Below, piece by piece: positions 9,771 to 21,003 of a stretch of DNA of 64,000 nt (the first letter of the stretch is position 1; every line of letters begins with the position of its first letter). Below the pieces are notes generated by a model, which saw only the letters and a program-made list of their open reading frames with translations, searched no databases and was not told the DNA's origin. This stretch comes from Clytia hemisphaerica (lineage: Eukaryota; Cnidaria; Hydrozoa; Leptothecata; Clytiidae): positions 466,242-530,241 of the forward strand of contig CACVBU010000964.1 of assembly GCA_902728285.1 (NCBI GenBank), written 5' to 3'. The translations under genes were made by a program, and so were the position numbers.

Positions 9771-12700
9771 TAATTCAAACATATCGTATAAAGATTGTGA
9801 TTTTCATAAAAAAGCGAAAAGCCAGACGATAATTATCGAATCAGGTGCAAGGATGGCTAACCAGAGATTTCAGATTTAATAGCAAATCATATCTCTAGGC
9901 TGATTCTTATGAGAATGGACAAAAATGTTCACCACACGGTGAAAATAAGAACATGTTAAGAACATTTGTAGGCTTAAAACTTAAAGCGAATGTTTTGATA
10001 ATAAAAAGTTTATTGTTCATGAAAATAAAAAGTGTAGTCAACCCAAATGAGCCAATTAACTTTTGGTTTAATTAACAAAAAAACGATGAAAGGAAATAGA
10101 TTGCACTAAATAACAAAACAATAGTAATGATTTAATGAGCTCTTTCTAATTATAAGAAACATTACAGATAATGTAAGAATATGATTTCTTTTGACAAGCG
10201 AGATAGAGGGGGAGAAAAATCGAGCCTTCTTTCTGTAGACCGAATTCCAAAAATTCTAATTCGCCGTTTAAAGCGATTCCTTAAAATTCTAATCTTGATA
10301 GAGTATACACAACAGCAACCTATATTATATCTGTAACTTATTCTAGTTGTCTAAATGATAGTCTGAGTATGTTCTTATAAAAAAAACTCACATGTCTTAA
10401 TAAATGGAAACCAGGTTGAATATCAAAACAAGTATTTAAGTGCATTCGACACCTTGCACTAGAGAACATTTAATATTTGAATCTTGTGCTGGCGACAAGT
10501 ACACAAACTGACTAACAGCTGATCGAAAACGTTAATTTGGATTTTGAGATATTTTTTTCAGCAGGACTGATCGATTGATAAATATAGATTTTGATATTCA
10601 GATCATTTGAGTTTTGATACACAAAGATGAAAGGCTTAATGAGGAAATTATCGAAAGGTGAGCTTTTTTTGGAATTCTTTTGTTATCAATTCATTTTGAA
10701 AAGAATGTCGTCCACCAACCCTTGGAGCTTTGTATTCATTCCACTTGGTGAAATTCAAAACCGTTCATTACAGCTTGTGGAGAAGTTAGATTGGTCCAAC
10801 AGAGTACCATTAAAACATTCGTTTTAGAGCTTTTACTAAAAATGTCAGCCATTCAAAACTTTTATGATAAAATATTGTAACCTTCCAATCTGCTGGGCTT
10901 TTGGTTCGGATCTTCAATGGGTCTTTGCGTACAACATACAATATTCAAGTATTATAGAGGTGCCACGTTATAACCATGAATATAGGAAGTGTAAAGAAAA
11001 GTCCTATATAGCATCTTTTTTCAGGAAAGGTTGATGACTGCTAAGGTTTTCCTGCGAGAGGAAGGGATTTTCAAACAAAGTGTGGTCGTTTGGTAGAACA
11101 GTGACAAACAAGCCTTTTTAAAAGAAGCAGTAAATTTTGATTGAGGCATGGCTGTTCTTTTTTCGCGATTTTCAGGCCTCATTTATGCCCACGTTATCAA
11201 TAATTGGCTTTCAAAGGCGTAAAATCAGCATTTTTTTCTAGCTATTCCTGAAATCTGAGGCTTGGATTGTTCTTAATTTGTTCTAAAGTTTTTGACGAAA
11301 TCGAGCCTCGTGTTCTTATAAAATTGTTCGTAGAAAAAAAGTGTTTATACTTGGTTAGGAAGCCGTGTATGACATAACACTCCTCTTCCCTCTTTTAAAG
11401 TATACATGGAAAAATGCTAATTAAAACGCCCCCAATATTTTGTATGTAACGTTAACAATTTCCAAAAAAGAATTTGAAAAACTGGAGCAGTCTATTGATG
11501 GTTGAATAAAAAAACAATCAAAATGATAGACTTGGCGATTTTAATAAATTTTTGCATTTTTGGGCTTCATTTGATGGTGCAAGGAGCTTGCTAACTATAG
11601 GCAATAGAAACTCTCGTGTCCGTGTTCAATCGTTCGGTGAGCCTGCGTTGTTATTCTTTTAGAAATGACAAATACAACTCAAAATTATAGTCATGAATAG
11701 GAACGAAACCACAATTTCCTATAATTTCTTTTATCTGTGACGATTGATTTGAAAGACCACTAAAGGTCACACTGTTCACAAGGAAGAAAACAGAATCACA
11801 CCAACCAACCACCAGGCAGGAGACGGAAAAGCTAATAAAACAAACGATCAAAAGTACATAATTGAATTTAATTTTCCCTTACGTATATCGTCATCATTCT
11901 ATTGGATTCATTAATAATTTCTAATGAGATCCACACACATTATTGATGAGATAAATTAGATTAGGATACATGGCAATCCCGTCCGTTCTTGCAACCACCA
12001 AATGGTTTTGAATGTTTCCTCACACTATGACGATGAATAGGAACTCCGTATCCAGTTGTTCTTTCCATTGTTAAGGAAGAATAAGAAATATTTCACATCT
12101 TCGTGTCACCTCGTCATCACTGGGTGGAGTTTTCAACAAGGTCTCTATTTGATTGGATATCACAGCTATGATCAATTAGGGACTATTGTTTGTTGTATAA
12201 ACTTCAGCATAGAAAAGATGTATCCATTTCGCTGTTGGAGTTTTTTACAACGATACATGTAGCTCCATTGCTCTTTGTCTGGTACGCAATAAACAATTCA
12301 TTAACCATAAATCTTCGAAAAAGTTTCAAGCTGATAATCATCGATTCTAGAGCTTTGATAATTATTGTGGTATTTCACAGCTTCTTTTTCGTTTGTCAAT
12401 CACCTATAATCCCATCAAAACATGAATTAAGTCCATCATATCTAATTAAGAATGATTTGATTAGTCTCTGTTTAATCATCCATGTCCAGGTATATAAAGG
12501 AGGGCTGTGCACTACTTCATTAGTAGTGAGTACTGATGCATTTGGTTCAGGACTCGAATTTGACTTTGTATACTTGATTTACTCTACTGTATTTTTCATG
12601 TCATGCAAAGTATATGGAATTCCACTAGTAGAAAGTTACGAAGAGGATTCTATTGTAAGTGTTTGTATTGAAAGGAGCACATAGTACTCATACTCTCGTA

Positions 12701-13133
12701 TAGAAGTAATTACTTCACTTTGACGGTGAAGGTTTTTTCATAATTAGGTAGTTAATGCTCTGCAATTAAGAGAAGGATCAAGGATAAATGAAACAATCCA
12801 GATAGAAAAAGGGGCGCCCAACCCTTCCTTCTATCGAATAAGGAGCCTTCGGGTCGCCTACGACTGCCGATAAAGTCTTAATTACTTTAAATGGTACAAG
12901 ACCGTTCAACCATTACTTAAATTGTCAGGGTTTTCTTAAGTAATTCCAGTCAACTCTCTCTAATTCGAACATCTATTATTCTAATCTTTTTTGTAATTCG
13001 AACTAAAATATTGTGGTCCTCAGCTAGAAAGTGGTTGAAATTACTCTCTTTAATTCGAATTTTTCTCTATTTCGAATGATATGTTTGGTCCCGTAACAAG
13101 TGATACTGATAAGTGAAGCCGTTGAAGGACATA
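9771..13133. other. Intergenic with decayed repeats
   Basis: Remnants of the TTCTTATAA MITE family are visible near 9900-10040 and 11150-11340. TTCGAA-rich text at 12955-13080 resembles the pogo-like element at 38858-39444. A 164-codon plus-strand frame at 12190-12684 is hydrophobic and AT-driven, with no recognisable domain and no supporting splice sites, so I do not call it. The rest shows nothing. Confidence 0.4.
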
Positions 13134-13406
13134 CACTTTTTTTATAAGAACCAGTAAAATTGTTCTGAGGCTCGGTTGTTCTTATTTCTATGACACTTTG
13201 AGCCTCAAATTGTTCTTCTCCTGTTCTTATTTAAAGGGTGAAATTGGAGGTATTTTAAACGCTATACCCAATTTTTACTACTCTAATCCCTAAATTGCTT
13301 GAAATTGAGCTATTTTGGGCTCAGAATTGCTCTTAAATTGTTCTTATTTTTTGTCGATTTCGACCTTCATTGTTCTTATAAAATTGTTTTTATATAAAAA
13401 AAAGTG
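13134..13406. mobile_element. MITE, CACTTTTT subfamily
   Basis: TA flanks at 13132-13133 and 13407-13408. Ends are CACTTTTTTTATAAGAAC and its degenerate complement ending AAAAAGTG. GGCTCGGTTGTTCTTATTT and related internal phrases recur in 62777-63053. It is a sister subfamily of the CACGTTTTT elements. Confidence 0.75.
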
Positions 13407-13749
13407 TAACTGAGTTGGAGAGGAACACTTTTTGCAACGTCATCCAATCATAGATTTTTAGCAAAACAACAAAATATCCTTATTAAGGTGTAAACATAAC
13501 AATGATCTTACAGGATGGTAGCGATCAAAAAGTACAAAATGACGGATTTTGATATCTCGATCGTCAATTACCGGTCTATTTGTCCACTGTACGCCTTTCT
13601 TCCTCTAAATTGAAAAGACCACTAAATGGCAGATCATTTAACGAAAGTAAGGGAGGCGGGTGAATAATATACTTAGGATCGACTGGTTTTATGTAGTCGG
13701 AAATCGGAAAATTTATTTAAGAACTCAGTGTGAAGAAAATTTAGTATTG

Positions 13750-13922
13750 TAATGTCCTGAATGTTGCGGTGTGAACCTTATAAATGATTTTGCATATTTG
13801 GTTCCACCTTCGAAACAATAAAGGAATTCTCTCAGGTTTATGTCCTGAATGTCTTGGCGTAAACCTTTTTGCATATTTATTTTAAACTTCGAGGCAATAA
13901 AGAATTTCTCTCGGGCTTTGCA
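13750..13922. repeat. Two-copy tandem duplication
   Basis: About 85 bp starting TGTCCTGAATGTTGCGG is followed by a diverged direct copy starting TGTCCTGAATGTCTTGG near 13840. Both end in CAATAAAG and TTTCTCTC/ATTCTCTC text. Open on the minus strand by chance. Function unknown. Confidence 0.6.
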
Positions 13923-13954
13923 AGCCAAATGCCACCGTTTTGGGTAGAATTAAG

Positions 13955-14220
13955 ATTCCATTGGCCCTGTTTTTGCGGGATGGACGAGAGATGGTAAAGC
14001 GTTGTTTGTTGCTTGGCAGTGGAAGTTCAGTCCGGGAAATGGGATCTTATCCGAAACGACATTAGGTGGACACAACAAACATAAATTAATCGAACAGAAT
14101 AAAAACATTTTCGAAGATAAAGGAGCGGATATTACCGGATCGGATGTTTTTTGTCTCGCTTCAAACGAAATCATCAATCAAATTAAATTGAAGACAGTCC
14201 GAACAGAAGATTACATTTAA
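13955..14220 (+). CDS. Unrecognised candidate terminal exon
   Basis: An open frame of about 88 codons with balanced codon use runs to a TAA at 14218-14220, following a possible AG acceptor at 13953-13954 (poor pyrimidine tract). The product has a WTRDGKALFVAW segment, then SPGNGI, LGGH, and a charged C-terminus ending TEDYI. The spacing of DG, FVA, PG and GG loosely recalls DM9 (DUF3421) repeats, but the match is weak and I would not name it so. No upstream exon was found. The overlapping minus-strand frame is a shadow. It could also be a fragment of a decayed gene. Confidence 0.35.
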
Positions 14221-14321
14221 GCGGACCTGTCATATGAAAAATACATTTTCAACTTAAAAATCGTGATTTCAGTTTTGTTGAACATTTATTAATTAAAGGG
14301 TTGGGTTGAAGCTGGTCATTG

Positions 14322-14532
14322 AAGGTTCTATTTTTACATTTAAGTGTTCCTGTTTCATATCAGACACATTTTTCATATCAGGACAGTGTCTGCCTATTGT
14401 TATATTACGCTGATATAAGCATAAGAATGTTTTTCTTTTCCTCTTTCTGACCAATCTTGCTCCGCCTCCGTGTCAATCCAATGTGAAAAAGCTTGTGAAT
14501 AGAAATTGAAAAGTAAGCAAACGATATCACTC
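14322..14532. repeat. Direct repeat with CCAAT motifs, copy 1
   Basis: About 210 bp nearly colinear with 40082-40289. Shared text includes GTGTCTGCCTATTGTTATAT, GACCAATCTTGCTCC and AAGCAAACGATATCACTC. It lies immediately upstream of the intron and exon of the R-x-x-S repeat gene. Confidence 0.7.
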
Positions 14533-14593
14533 TATATAGCTTGTTCTTATAAAAAACGTGTAACCATGTTCTTGTTTCTTATATCTTTCAGAC

Positions 14594-15163
14594 ATGAAAG
14601 CATCCAAGGAAATCATTGTTTGCGTGGAAGAGAAAGACGGCAAAGAAACGTTAACCTTGAAACGAAGCATCTCTCTCGAATCCCTCACCAAGATCCTCTC
14701 CAAAAGCCAAGAAAGTTTAAAAGCAGGAAAAGAAAAGAAACCACAAGTAGAACCGAAGCGTAAATTATCCGGACTTTCTCTACGTATCCGTAAAATGAGC
14801 GCCCAGACCGAATTAACGAGACGTGGCCGTATCTCGAGTAATAATGACGGATCTCAGACAGAACTACGACGTGGACGTAATTCAAGTTTTGTCGAAGGTC
14901 GGCAACGTAAAGTCAGCATCCAGCCCGACTTTAACATCGGAAACGTCGTTATCCCAGCCGAGAAACGAGTTCGTAAAGGAAGCCTTCAGCCCAACATGTT
15001 GACTATGGGACGACGTAACAGCACACTTTTGAAAAAGGACCCTAAAGCACGAAAAATGAGCGTGCCAGCTAACATGAAATTTTCAACAGAACGCGTGCGT
15101 GTACGGCGTGTCAGTTTCGTGAATCAGAACACGGGTGAAACATTTCAGATGAACAAGAAATAA
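14594..15163 (+). CDS. Basic 189-aa protein with repeated R-K/R-x-S sites
   Basis: No known family recognised. The ATG lies two bases after a good 3' splice site (TATCTTTCAG ending at 14591), so the gene probably has a 5' UTR intron, or the frame continues from an unseen upstream exon. The protein is strongly basic and carries sites of the type R-K/R-x-S at about Ser59, 69, 108, 130, 143, 156 and 174, plus RGRISS (81-82) and RGRNSS (97-98), spaced 10-22 residues apart. That pattern is the established consensus for PKA and related basophilic kinases. Two sub-repeats of the form SQTEL-x-RRGR-x-SS, and two S-x-QP phrases after the sites, suggest internal duplication. The N-terminal 30 residues (EIIVCVEEKDGKETLTL) look like beta strands. 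No signal peptide or membrane segment. The TAA is followed by AATAAA near 15335. A multi-site kinase substrate or a basic chromatin or sperm-type protein are both possible. That it is a real gene I hold likely. Confidence 0.75.
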   Translation: MKASKEIIVCVEEKDGKETLTLKRSISLESLTKILSKSQESLKAGKEKKPQVEPKRKLSGLSLRIRKMSAQTELTRRGRISSNNDGSQTELRRGRNSSFVEGRQRKVSIQPDFNIGNVVIPAEKRVRKGSLQPNMLTMGRRNSTLLKKDPKARKMSVPANMKFSTERVRVRRVSFVNQNTGETFQMNKK

Positions 15164-15776
15164 TCACGTTGTTTAGAGTAATATCACGAAAATCTTTTTT
15201 TCTCGTATACAACAGACGAATGAATAACAAGGAGAATGAGGCAAATGGATGCATGCAGCTAAGCCATAGAAGCAAGTAATGTTGCTTTCATCCGCTATGA
15301 GTAGAGACCAATATAAGAGAGAACTGGCAAAATAAATAAACGACACTTACTTTCACTTTATCCGTATATAGTTCTTCAAAAACTCCTCAATTTCAATGGC
15401 ATTTCTTCTTTGGTCAAATTAAATGGACCTGAAACGTTAAAACAATATCTGATATTAAGCAGAATCAAGTTTGCTGCTGGGAAAGCAAACAAGATTGTTT
15501 TTCATGTTTTTAGAGAAAGCGGTTTTTGATGCACTATTGATGTTTTTAACGAATATTATTTTTTTTACAAAAATATTTTTTGGATATTGTACATAGAATA
15601 CAATTTTTATGCATTAAATAAGTAACAAAATTCTTATGTATAATTCGATATATAGGATATAGAGCGGTTACTCAATAAGGGCGACCTATAAAATATTTCA
15701 CTTTTTTATAAAAAATATGTATATATCTTGAAAGATAAAAAACATTGCAGATAATTACACACCTATAGAATTCTTC
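15164..15776. other. 3' flank of the repeat-site gene
   Basis: It includes a likely polyadenylation signal (AATAAATAAA near 15333-15342). The remainder is very AT-rich with nothing recognised. Confidence 0.4.
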
Positions 15777-15847
15777 AGGCCCGGCGGAAGCGGGGAGACT
15801 AGGGAGACTTCAGCCTCCCCACTTTTACGGTTGTTCCGCCGGGCCTG
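15777..15847. repeat. 71-bp palindromic element
   Basis: Ends CAGGCCCGGCGGAA and TTCCGCCGGGCCTG are perfect complements. The interior contains CTTCAGCCTCCCC. Related copies lie at 20871-21003 (with extra sequence inside) and in part at 55300-55380. Confidence 0.8.
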
Positions 15848-15926
15848 TTCTTCCCACAGAAATTTTACTTTAGTCATTGGTATACTAGAGAAAATTACAC
15901 TCCTCTTCTTCTGACGAGCAATTCAA

Positions 15927-15936
15927 ATGTAAACAT

Positions 15937-15938
<2 letters not shown>
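15927..15938. repeat. Target-site duplication, LINE 3' side
   Basis: ATGTAAACATTC is identical to 18401-18412 and abuts the poly-T (minus-strand poly-A) tail. Confidence 0.9.
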
Positions 15939-15977
<39 letters not shown>

Positions 15978-18400
15978 CTTTATTGAAACAAAAACACGTG
16001 TACACTACGAACATATTACAAAACATTACTTAAACATAAAATATAGTCCCTCCCCCCGCTAGGAACTAACGTTATATCGCCAGAGGTACTAGACTATGTA
16101 AAAATAAATAAATAAGTAAATAAAGAAAAAATCTTGGAGAAGGAAGCTACAATTGTTAGGTAAAAGCCTAAAATAAAGCACCGCTAAACCTTCCAGTTTC
16201 GTTAAGAAATTAAACGACAGAACAAAGAATAGATTTATTTAGATTTGAAGTCAAACTTTCATCCCCATATAATAAAAGCCGACAGAAAAAAGGAGGGTTA
16301 AGCGGCGGATGAAAAATAATGCCTAGGGTCTGAAGTTTGTCGAACAAAGAATGTCTTGCATGGGAATATATAGAGCAGTGCAGAAGAAAGTGCTGAGTGT
16401 TTTCAACAGAGTTAGTTCGGCAACCACAGAAAGGGTCTAAAGTGTCGCGGAGGAAGCCATGTCTAAATTTATGCTCGTTGAGATGGCTGAAACCGACCCG
16501 AAGTCGATTAAGAAAGATCACTCCTTGAATGTCAGGAACATCAAAAACATGAGATTGCTTGGGTCTCAAAAATTCATAGATTGCTTTTTTGAAAGTTTTA
16601 ATTGAAGGTAGATCTCGTATATTACCTCCCAGAACATTCCACTGAGATATGCAGTACGGAAAAAAAGTGTTACGGAAACGCTCAGTTCGTATATTTAGAG
16701 GATAAATAGGATTTCTTGTTCTAAGGCTACCTGGTGCTGTAAGTCTTACTGGCAGGTAGTTACGTAAATACGAAGGGGCTAAATTGTTAATAATTCCATA
16801 GAAGAATGTCATTCTTCTAGCAAAGCGCCTGTCAGCAAGACTTTCAAGACCAAGTTCTGAATATAGTTTTTCTTGAGACGTTCCACGAAAACAGCCTGTT
16901 ATAGCTAAACAGGCATTATATTGAATAGATTCAAGCTTCTGCACAAAGGTAGCATTTCCTGGGCGGTCATATACGAGATCACCATAATCAAGATGAGGCC
17001 TAATGAAAGATTTATAAATGGTTAGTAGAGATCTCCTAGGCACATGCTTGCGAAGCCGGTTAATAAGACCAATTCCTTTATTGGCCTTTTTTATCTTCTC
17101 GTCTAGATGGCGATCAAAAGAAAGTTTTGAATCTAAGATTAGACCAAGATGTTTCTGGTACTCACTGGTCGCGATATTAGAATTATTAAAGGAGATTACT
17201 GGAGCATTAGGAGGAGTGAGTCTACAGGTAAAATAGACTTCAATGGCTTGCTTAGATGGGTCAGGGTTAAAAGACATCTTCCATTGATGAGCCCAGTCAG
17301 TTATCCTGGAGAGATCTCTGTTAAGTACTTCAAGGCTCAAAAGTTGATCAATCACAAGAGAGAATAAAGAGGTATCGTCAGCAAAAATCTTCGGTTTTGA
17401 CTCAAGGTTTTTTGGAAGATCATTAATATAAATTAAGAAGAACCAATGGACCCAAGAATCGAGCCTTGAGGTACCCAGCATTGATTCGCTTCCATCAGAT
17501 GTTTTTCCATTTAACACAACTCTCTGATGCCTATCGTTAAGAAAGCTGCGAATTAAGGAAAACAACGGTCCAGTCACCCCATAAGATTTGAGTTTAAAGA
17601 GTAAGCCATCGTGCCACACCCGATCGAATGCCTTTGAAATATCTAAAAACACCCCCTGGTATCTAGAGAAGGATCTTTGTCAAACCCTGTATAAATATCA
17701 TGCGTTATGGATAACAACTGAGAAATGCAGGAATCCCCCTCCCGAAAACCAGACTGACAAGGAGAAAAATAAGTTATTGTTTTCAAAATACCTGTAAAGT
17801 GTATCGTAAATACACTTTTCATATATTTTTCAAAAACACAGGAAGAAGAGACACTGGTCTGTAGTTTTTGGCTATGCTCCTGTCTCCCTTTTTATAGACA
17901 GGAACCACGTTACCTTTCTTCCACTGTGATGGGAAGATGCCAGAGTTGATAGAAAGATTGAATATGCTAAGCAAAGGTTTTACTAGAGACTTACCACAGA
18001 TTCTGACCATACGAGTAGAAATATTATCCCACCCATGGGCCTTGTTAACATTCAAAGAATTAATAATAGACTCGATTTTTTCTTCTTCAAATACAAGATT
18101 ATCCAGTCTAGAGTTAGTAAGAAATTGTTCAGGTGGCAAAACACTGCCAGTATCGATAAGTGAGCATTGGTTTGAGAAAAAAGAGTTAAAAATATCGGCC
18201 TTCTCAGAAACATCACTTATAAGGACGTTTCTTTCATTTCGAACAGGTGGAATTTTCGGGGTTTTACGTACGTTCAGAAACTGCTTCAGCGTAGACCAGT
18301 ATTTCTTACTTCCTATGTTTGGATCATTTAAAGAGTTGCCAAGACGAGAAAAATAACTATCCTTGGCGCAGTCTTGATGGCCAATCTGCACCTGTCAACC
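15939..18400 (-). mobile_element. 5'-truncated jockey-like LINE retrotransposon
   Basis: A 2.46-kb insertion on the minus strand, bounded by a 12-bp direct duplication and ending in about 38 T (a poly-A tail on its own strand). It contains the reverse transcriptase region and the C-terminal part of ORF2 but no endonuclease, so it is 5'-truncated, as is usual for target-primed reverse transcription. The long homopolymer tail suggests a fairly recent insertion, yet the coding part already has several frameshifts. The clade assignment is from motif wording only. Confidence 0.9.
16210..18391 (-). pseudogene. LINE reverse transcriptase, frameshifted
   Basis: Read on the minus strand. The N-terminal piece (18391-17819) has the NYRPVSLLP motif and the C-terminal piece (17652-16210) starts FLDISKAFDRVWH and carries the catalytic FADD box, then a long thumb and tail region with a CGC...H...HC zinc-like cluster (HFLLHCSIYSHARH). 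Between the two pieces (17819-17652) the frame is lost, so at least one frameshift separates them. The expected PQG motif before the FLIYINDLP segment is replaced by a garbled stretch; reading the neighbouring frame recovers it, so a compensating frameshift pair is present. The enzyme is therefore inactive. In live relatives it would copy the element's RNA at a nicked chromosomal target. Confidence 0.88.
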
Positions 18401-18412
18401 ATGTAAACATTC
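18401..18412. repeat. Target-site duplication, LINE 5' side
   Basis: ATGTAAACATTC, identical to 15927-15938. It marks the truncated 5' end of the LINE. Confidence 0.9.
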
Positions 18413-18599
18413 CAGCCAGTTCTCCCTATTTCGCTTACAAAGTGCCTTATCTAGCACCCTGGTGCAGAAACGGTAAAGCTCTGAAGGCCGGGAAGATTTT
18501 CAACATCTGGAAGGTTTAGATTGCGGAATTTTGCACCAAGAGTAATGCTCAATGGGAGGCCTGGACCCCAGCCATCATTTTCGGGCTTTACACTGGAGG

Positions 18600-18930
18600 G
18601 GAGTTCAGCCCGATTGTCAAAGACCGACTACTTTCGCGGGCAGAAACTTTCGCATTTTTCGCGATTTTGATCCTTTTTTGCGAAAGTTTCTGCCAGGTAA
18701 GATATTAAACCTGAAAAACGCGAAACTTTTCTTACTCACTTTTGCACTGTTTGCTAAATTTTTGCGTGTTTTATGAGTTTTTGTTACCAAAAAATGTAAA
18801 TTTTATATGAATTCACGAAAGTTCTATCTGTGAAATTTCGGCTAAAACCATAATTCGCGAAACTTAAATTCGCTAAATTTCGTGACTTTTTGACTTCGCG
18901 AAACTTTCTGACCACGAAACTTTCTGCCTC
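18600..18930. repeat. Region rich in CGCGAAA/TTTCGCG motifs
   Basis: More than ten GCGAAA or TTTCGC motifs at irregular spacing, partly inverted (GCAGAAACTTTCGC and GCGAAAGTTTCTGCC). It resembles a decayed subterminal-repeat element. A similar phrase with TTCCGCGATTTTTTGG lies near 27620 in lipase intron 3. Confidence 0.5.
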
Positions 18931-19150
18931 CGATGGTAAATTGGCCCCGCTCCTTTAGAGCATTTAACGTGGGCGGGTGCCATCGGAATATCAAAAAAAA
19001 AATGTCTTTTGCGAGAAGATTTAACGAGTACTGAAATTAACAAAGCCGCGCATGAAAAACACTTATGGGGCATTTACAACCACTTAAATCCATCCTTAAT
19101 TGTTCTTGAGTGCTCAAGTTCTGTTTTGAAGAGAATTAGGGAACACAATT

Positions 19151-19390
19151 AAAGGGAGAGTGTTCTACTTAGGCAAATGGAGGGTACCTTTTTTGGTCCC
19201 GCTAAGGGTGGGAAAATCAGAAAACCAAATTTCAGTCCCACTAAGGGTCGGAGAAATAGGTAAATTTCAACTTTTTACCCCCGGAAAGATCGAAATTTGG
19301 TCAAAATTGGCAATACACATAGGGTCGTAAAATTCACAGAAATTTTCCTTTGTTTTCTCCTAATTTTTAGTCCCTCCCCGTCAGCTCGCC
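19151..19390. repeat. CTAAGGGT-repeat element
   Basis: GGTCCCGCTAAGGGTGGG and CAGTCCCACTAAGGGTCGG are direct units, and it closes with TCCCTCCCCGTCAGCTCGCC. A relative lies near 22815-22890 (GGTCCCGGTAAGGGTCC ... CCCCGTCAGCTCGC). Confidence 0.5.
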
Positions 19391-20019
19391 ATTTTCCTAA
19401 AAAAACCGGGTGTTTTCGAGTGCACAAAGCCTTAAAATTTCTCGACTTAACATTTTGACCATCGAAGCCATCTTCTTATAAGTACAGTTTGTTCTAAATT
19501 AAACTAACAAATATTTCTAATTGGATGTAAAGTTAATCGTTAGGAAAATTATTTCTTCTGAGAATATTTCTTCCAAAAACCAGCGTGTTTAAAAATTCCG
19601 GTAAGACGATTGCAACTTTTTGTTGAATTGTAAAAGTGTTGAAAAGTCGAAAGTGAATTTTCAACAGCTCGAGTAAGTAGTATTGGTGAAAAGTGAACAG
19701 TTTTTTAATTACTTTTCAATTGTTTACCCATCAACACCCTCCCTATTTAGCGGTTTTCGAGATGGTTTCCATGAAAGTAGTGACGATCTTATGGGTAAAG
19801 TTAAGGGCATCATAAAAATTCCACAAAATTAAATAATCATTTGGTCGAATGAAAGTGAATTGATTATTTTTAACCCTCTAATTTGATTCTATAGAAAAAT
19901 GACAAAATTAAAAATTGGCAAACTAAAGGAGATAATATAATTAATTAATTTCCGATAAGAAAGGAGATTTTGGTCAAAATTTTGACCCTAATTAAAAAAG
20001 CATATTTTTATTTAATGAC

Positions 20020-20259
20020 TCAATCAACGGTGAGCGTTTCGAAATTAACTTGTCTATTCATATCCAGCAGGTCGTTAGCAAACTCGAACCCAGGCCCTTT
20101 GATCGTTTCCAATAGCATTCTAATTGCCACCGCAGGAAGCCTAAAGCTTCCGAGGATGGCATTCATAGCTTCACGCATAAGGAAGTTGGGCAAACATCTC
20201 ATAATTTTGCGCGCGTTTTTCAGTATTTTAGTTCCGGTTAAATGGTGTACCGGTAACAT
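20020..20259 (-). CDS. Candidate terminal exon, unknown protein
   Basis: The minus-strand frame gives a balanced, GC-richer coding stretch of about 80 codons, extendable a few codons upstream to an AG near 20275. The product is helical and amphipathic with segments such as NARKIMRC, MREAMNAIL and FEFANDLLDMNRQ, and it ends at a TGA. An AATAAA follows about 15 bases after the stop on the same strand. That combination suggests the last exon of a gene whose upstream exons lie at higher coordinates. I could not find them, and no family is recognised. The overlapping plus-strand frame of 109 codons is its shadow. Confidence 0.42.
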   Translation of the reverse strand: MLPVHHLTGTKILKNARKIMRCLPNFLMREAMNAILGSFRLPAVAIRMLLETIKGPGFEFANDLLDMNRQVNFETLTVD

Positions 20260-20299
20260 TCTTAGCTTGACTGTATTTCTATTGTTTTATCATCATTAA

Positions 20300-20870
20300 A
20301 AACACTTTTCCGGATTTGTTTTGATCTGATTACCCATTTTCAAAGCTCTATATGTCTTTTTTTATTACCTCAGGGAGTCGAATTAAGGGAAATTCCTTTT
20401 TTGTTGGGAAATTCCCTATTTAAACCACAAGTAGTTATTAACCGCTCTGAGCAACGCAAATTAGAAATTTGTATCCTTTCAAAAACTTGTCGTGTGACTA
20501 TTGCATTAAAAAGGCAGTTTAGTACAGTAGCGTTTAGTATGATATAAACAAGCCATTATATTCTATTATTTTGGTAATAAAAGAGATGACAAAAAAAAAC
20601 AGATAAATAACTTTATCTTATCTCTATAAGAAGATATCTATGAGATGGACACAACTGGCTAATATTTGTAGACTAAATTTTGCTTCAGATGAGATGCCAT
20701 TCTAACAGAAGTAACGGCTATCAGTAACATTTCTTTCCAAATTCAACAACTTATTTGATCGTTCTTCTGCGGTGGCACTTTAATGAAAATTATGGCTAGT
20801 AGTAAGGTACGAGATTGGGTCGAGATCAAAGTAATTTTTTTATTAAGCTCTACAACCCTTCAGTGTTTAT
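20300..20870. other. Intergenic, nothing recognised
   Basis: If the exon at 20020-20259 is real, its upstream intron would lie here. No convincing minus-strand exon was found. Confidence 0.3.
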
Positions 20871-21003
20871 CAGGCCCGGTGGAAGCGGGGAGACTTCAGC
20901 TCCACTTTTGAGAAAGTGAGATTTTTTTCTTTAAATTCCTAGTGAATCTCATCCCATTTGAGCCTTCAGCCTCCCCAATTTTACGGTTGTTCCGTAGGGT
21001 ATG
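20871..21003. repeat. CAGGCCCGG palindromic element, longer copy
   Basis: It starts CAGGCCCGGTGGAAGCGGGG like the 71-bp copy at 15777-15847 and ends CTCCCCAATTTTACGGTTGTTCCG-type text, with about 60 bp of additional sequence between. Confidence 0.65.

Noticed and set aside
12190..12684. 164-codon plus-strand frame
   Set aside because: Composition is hydrophobic Ile/Leu/Phe/Ser as expected from AT-rich DNA. No domain, no splice context and no partner exon.
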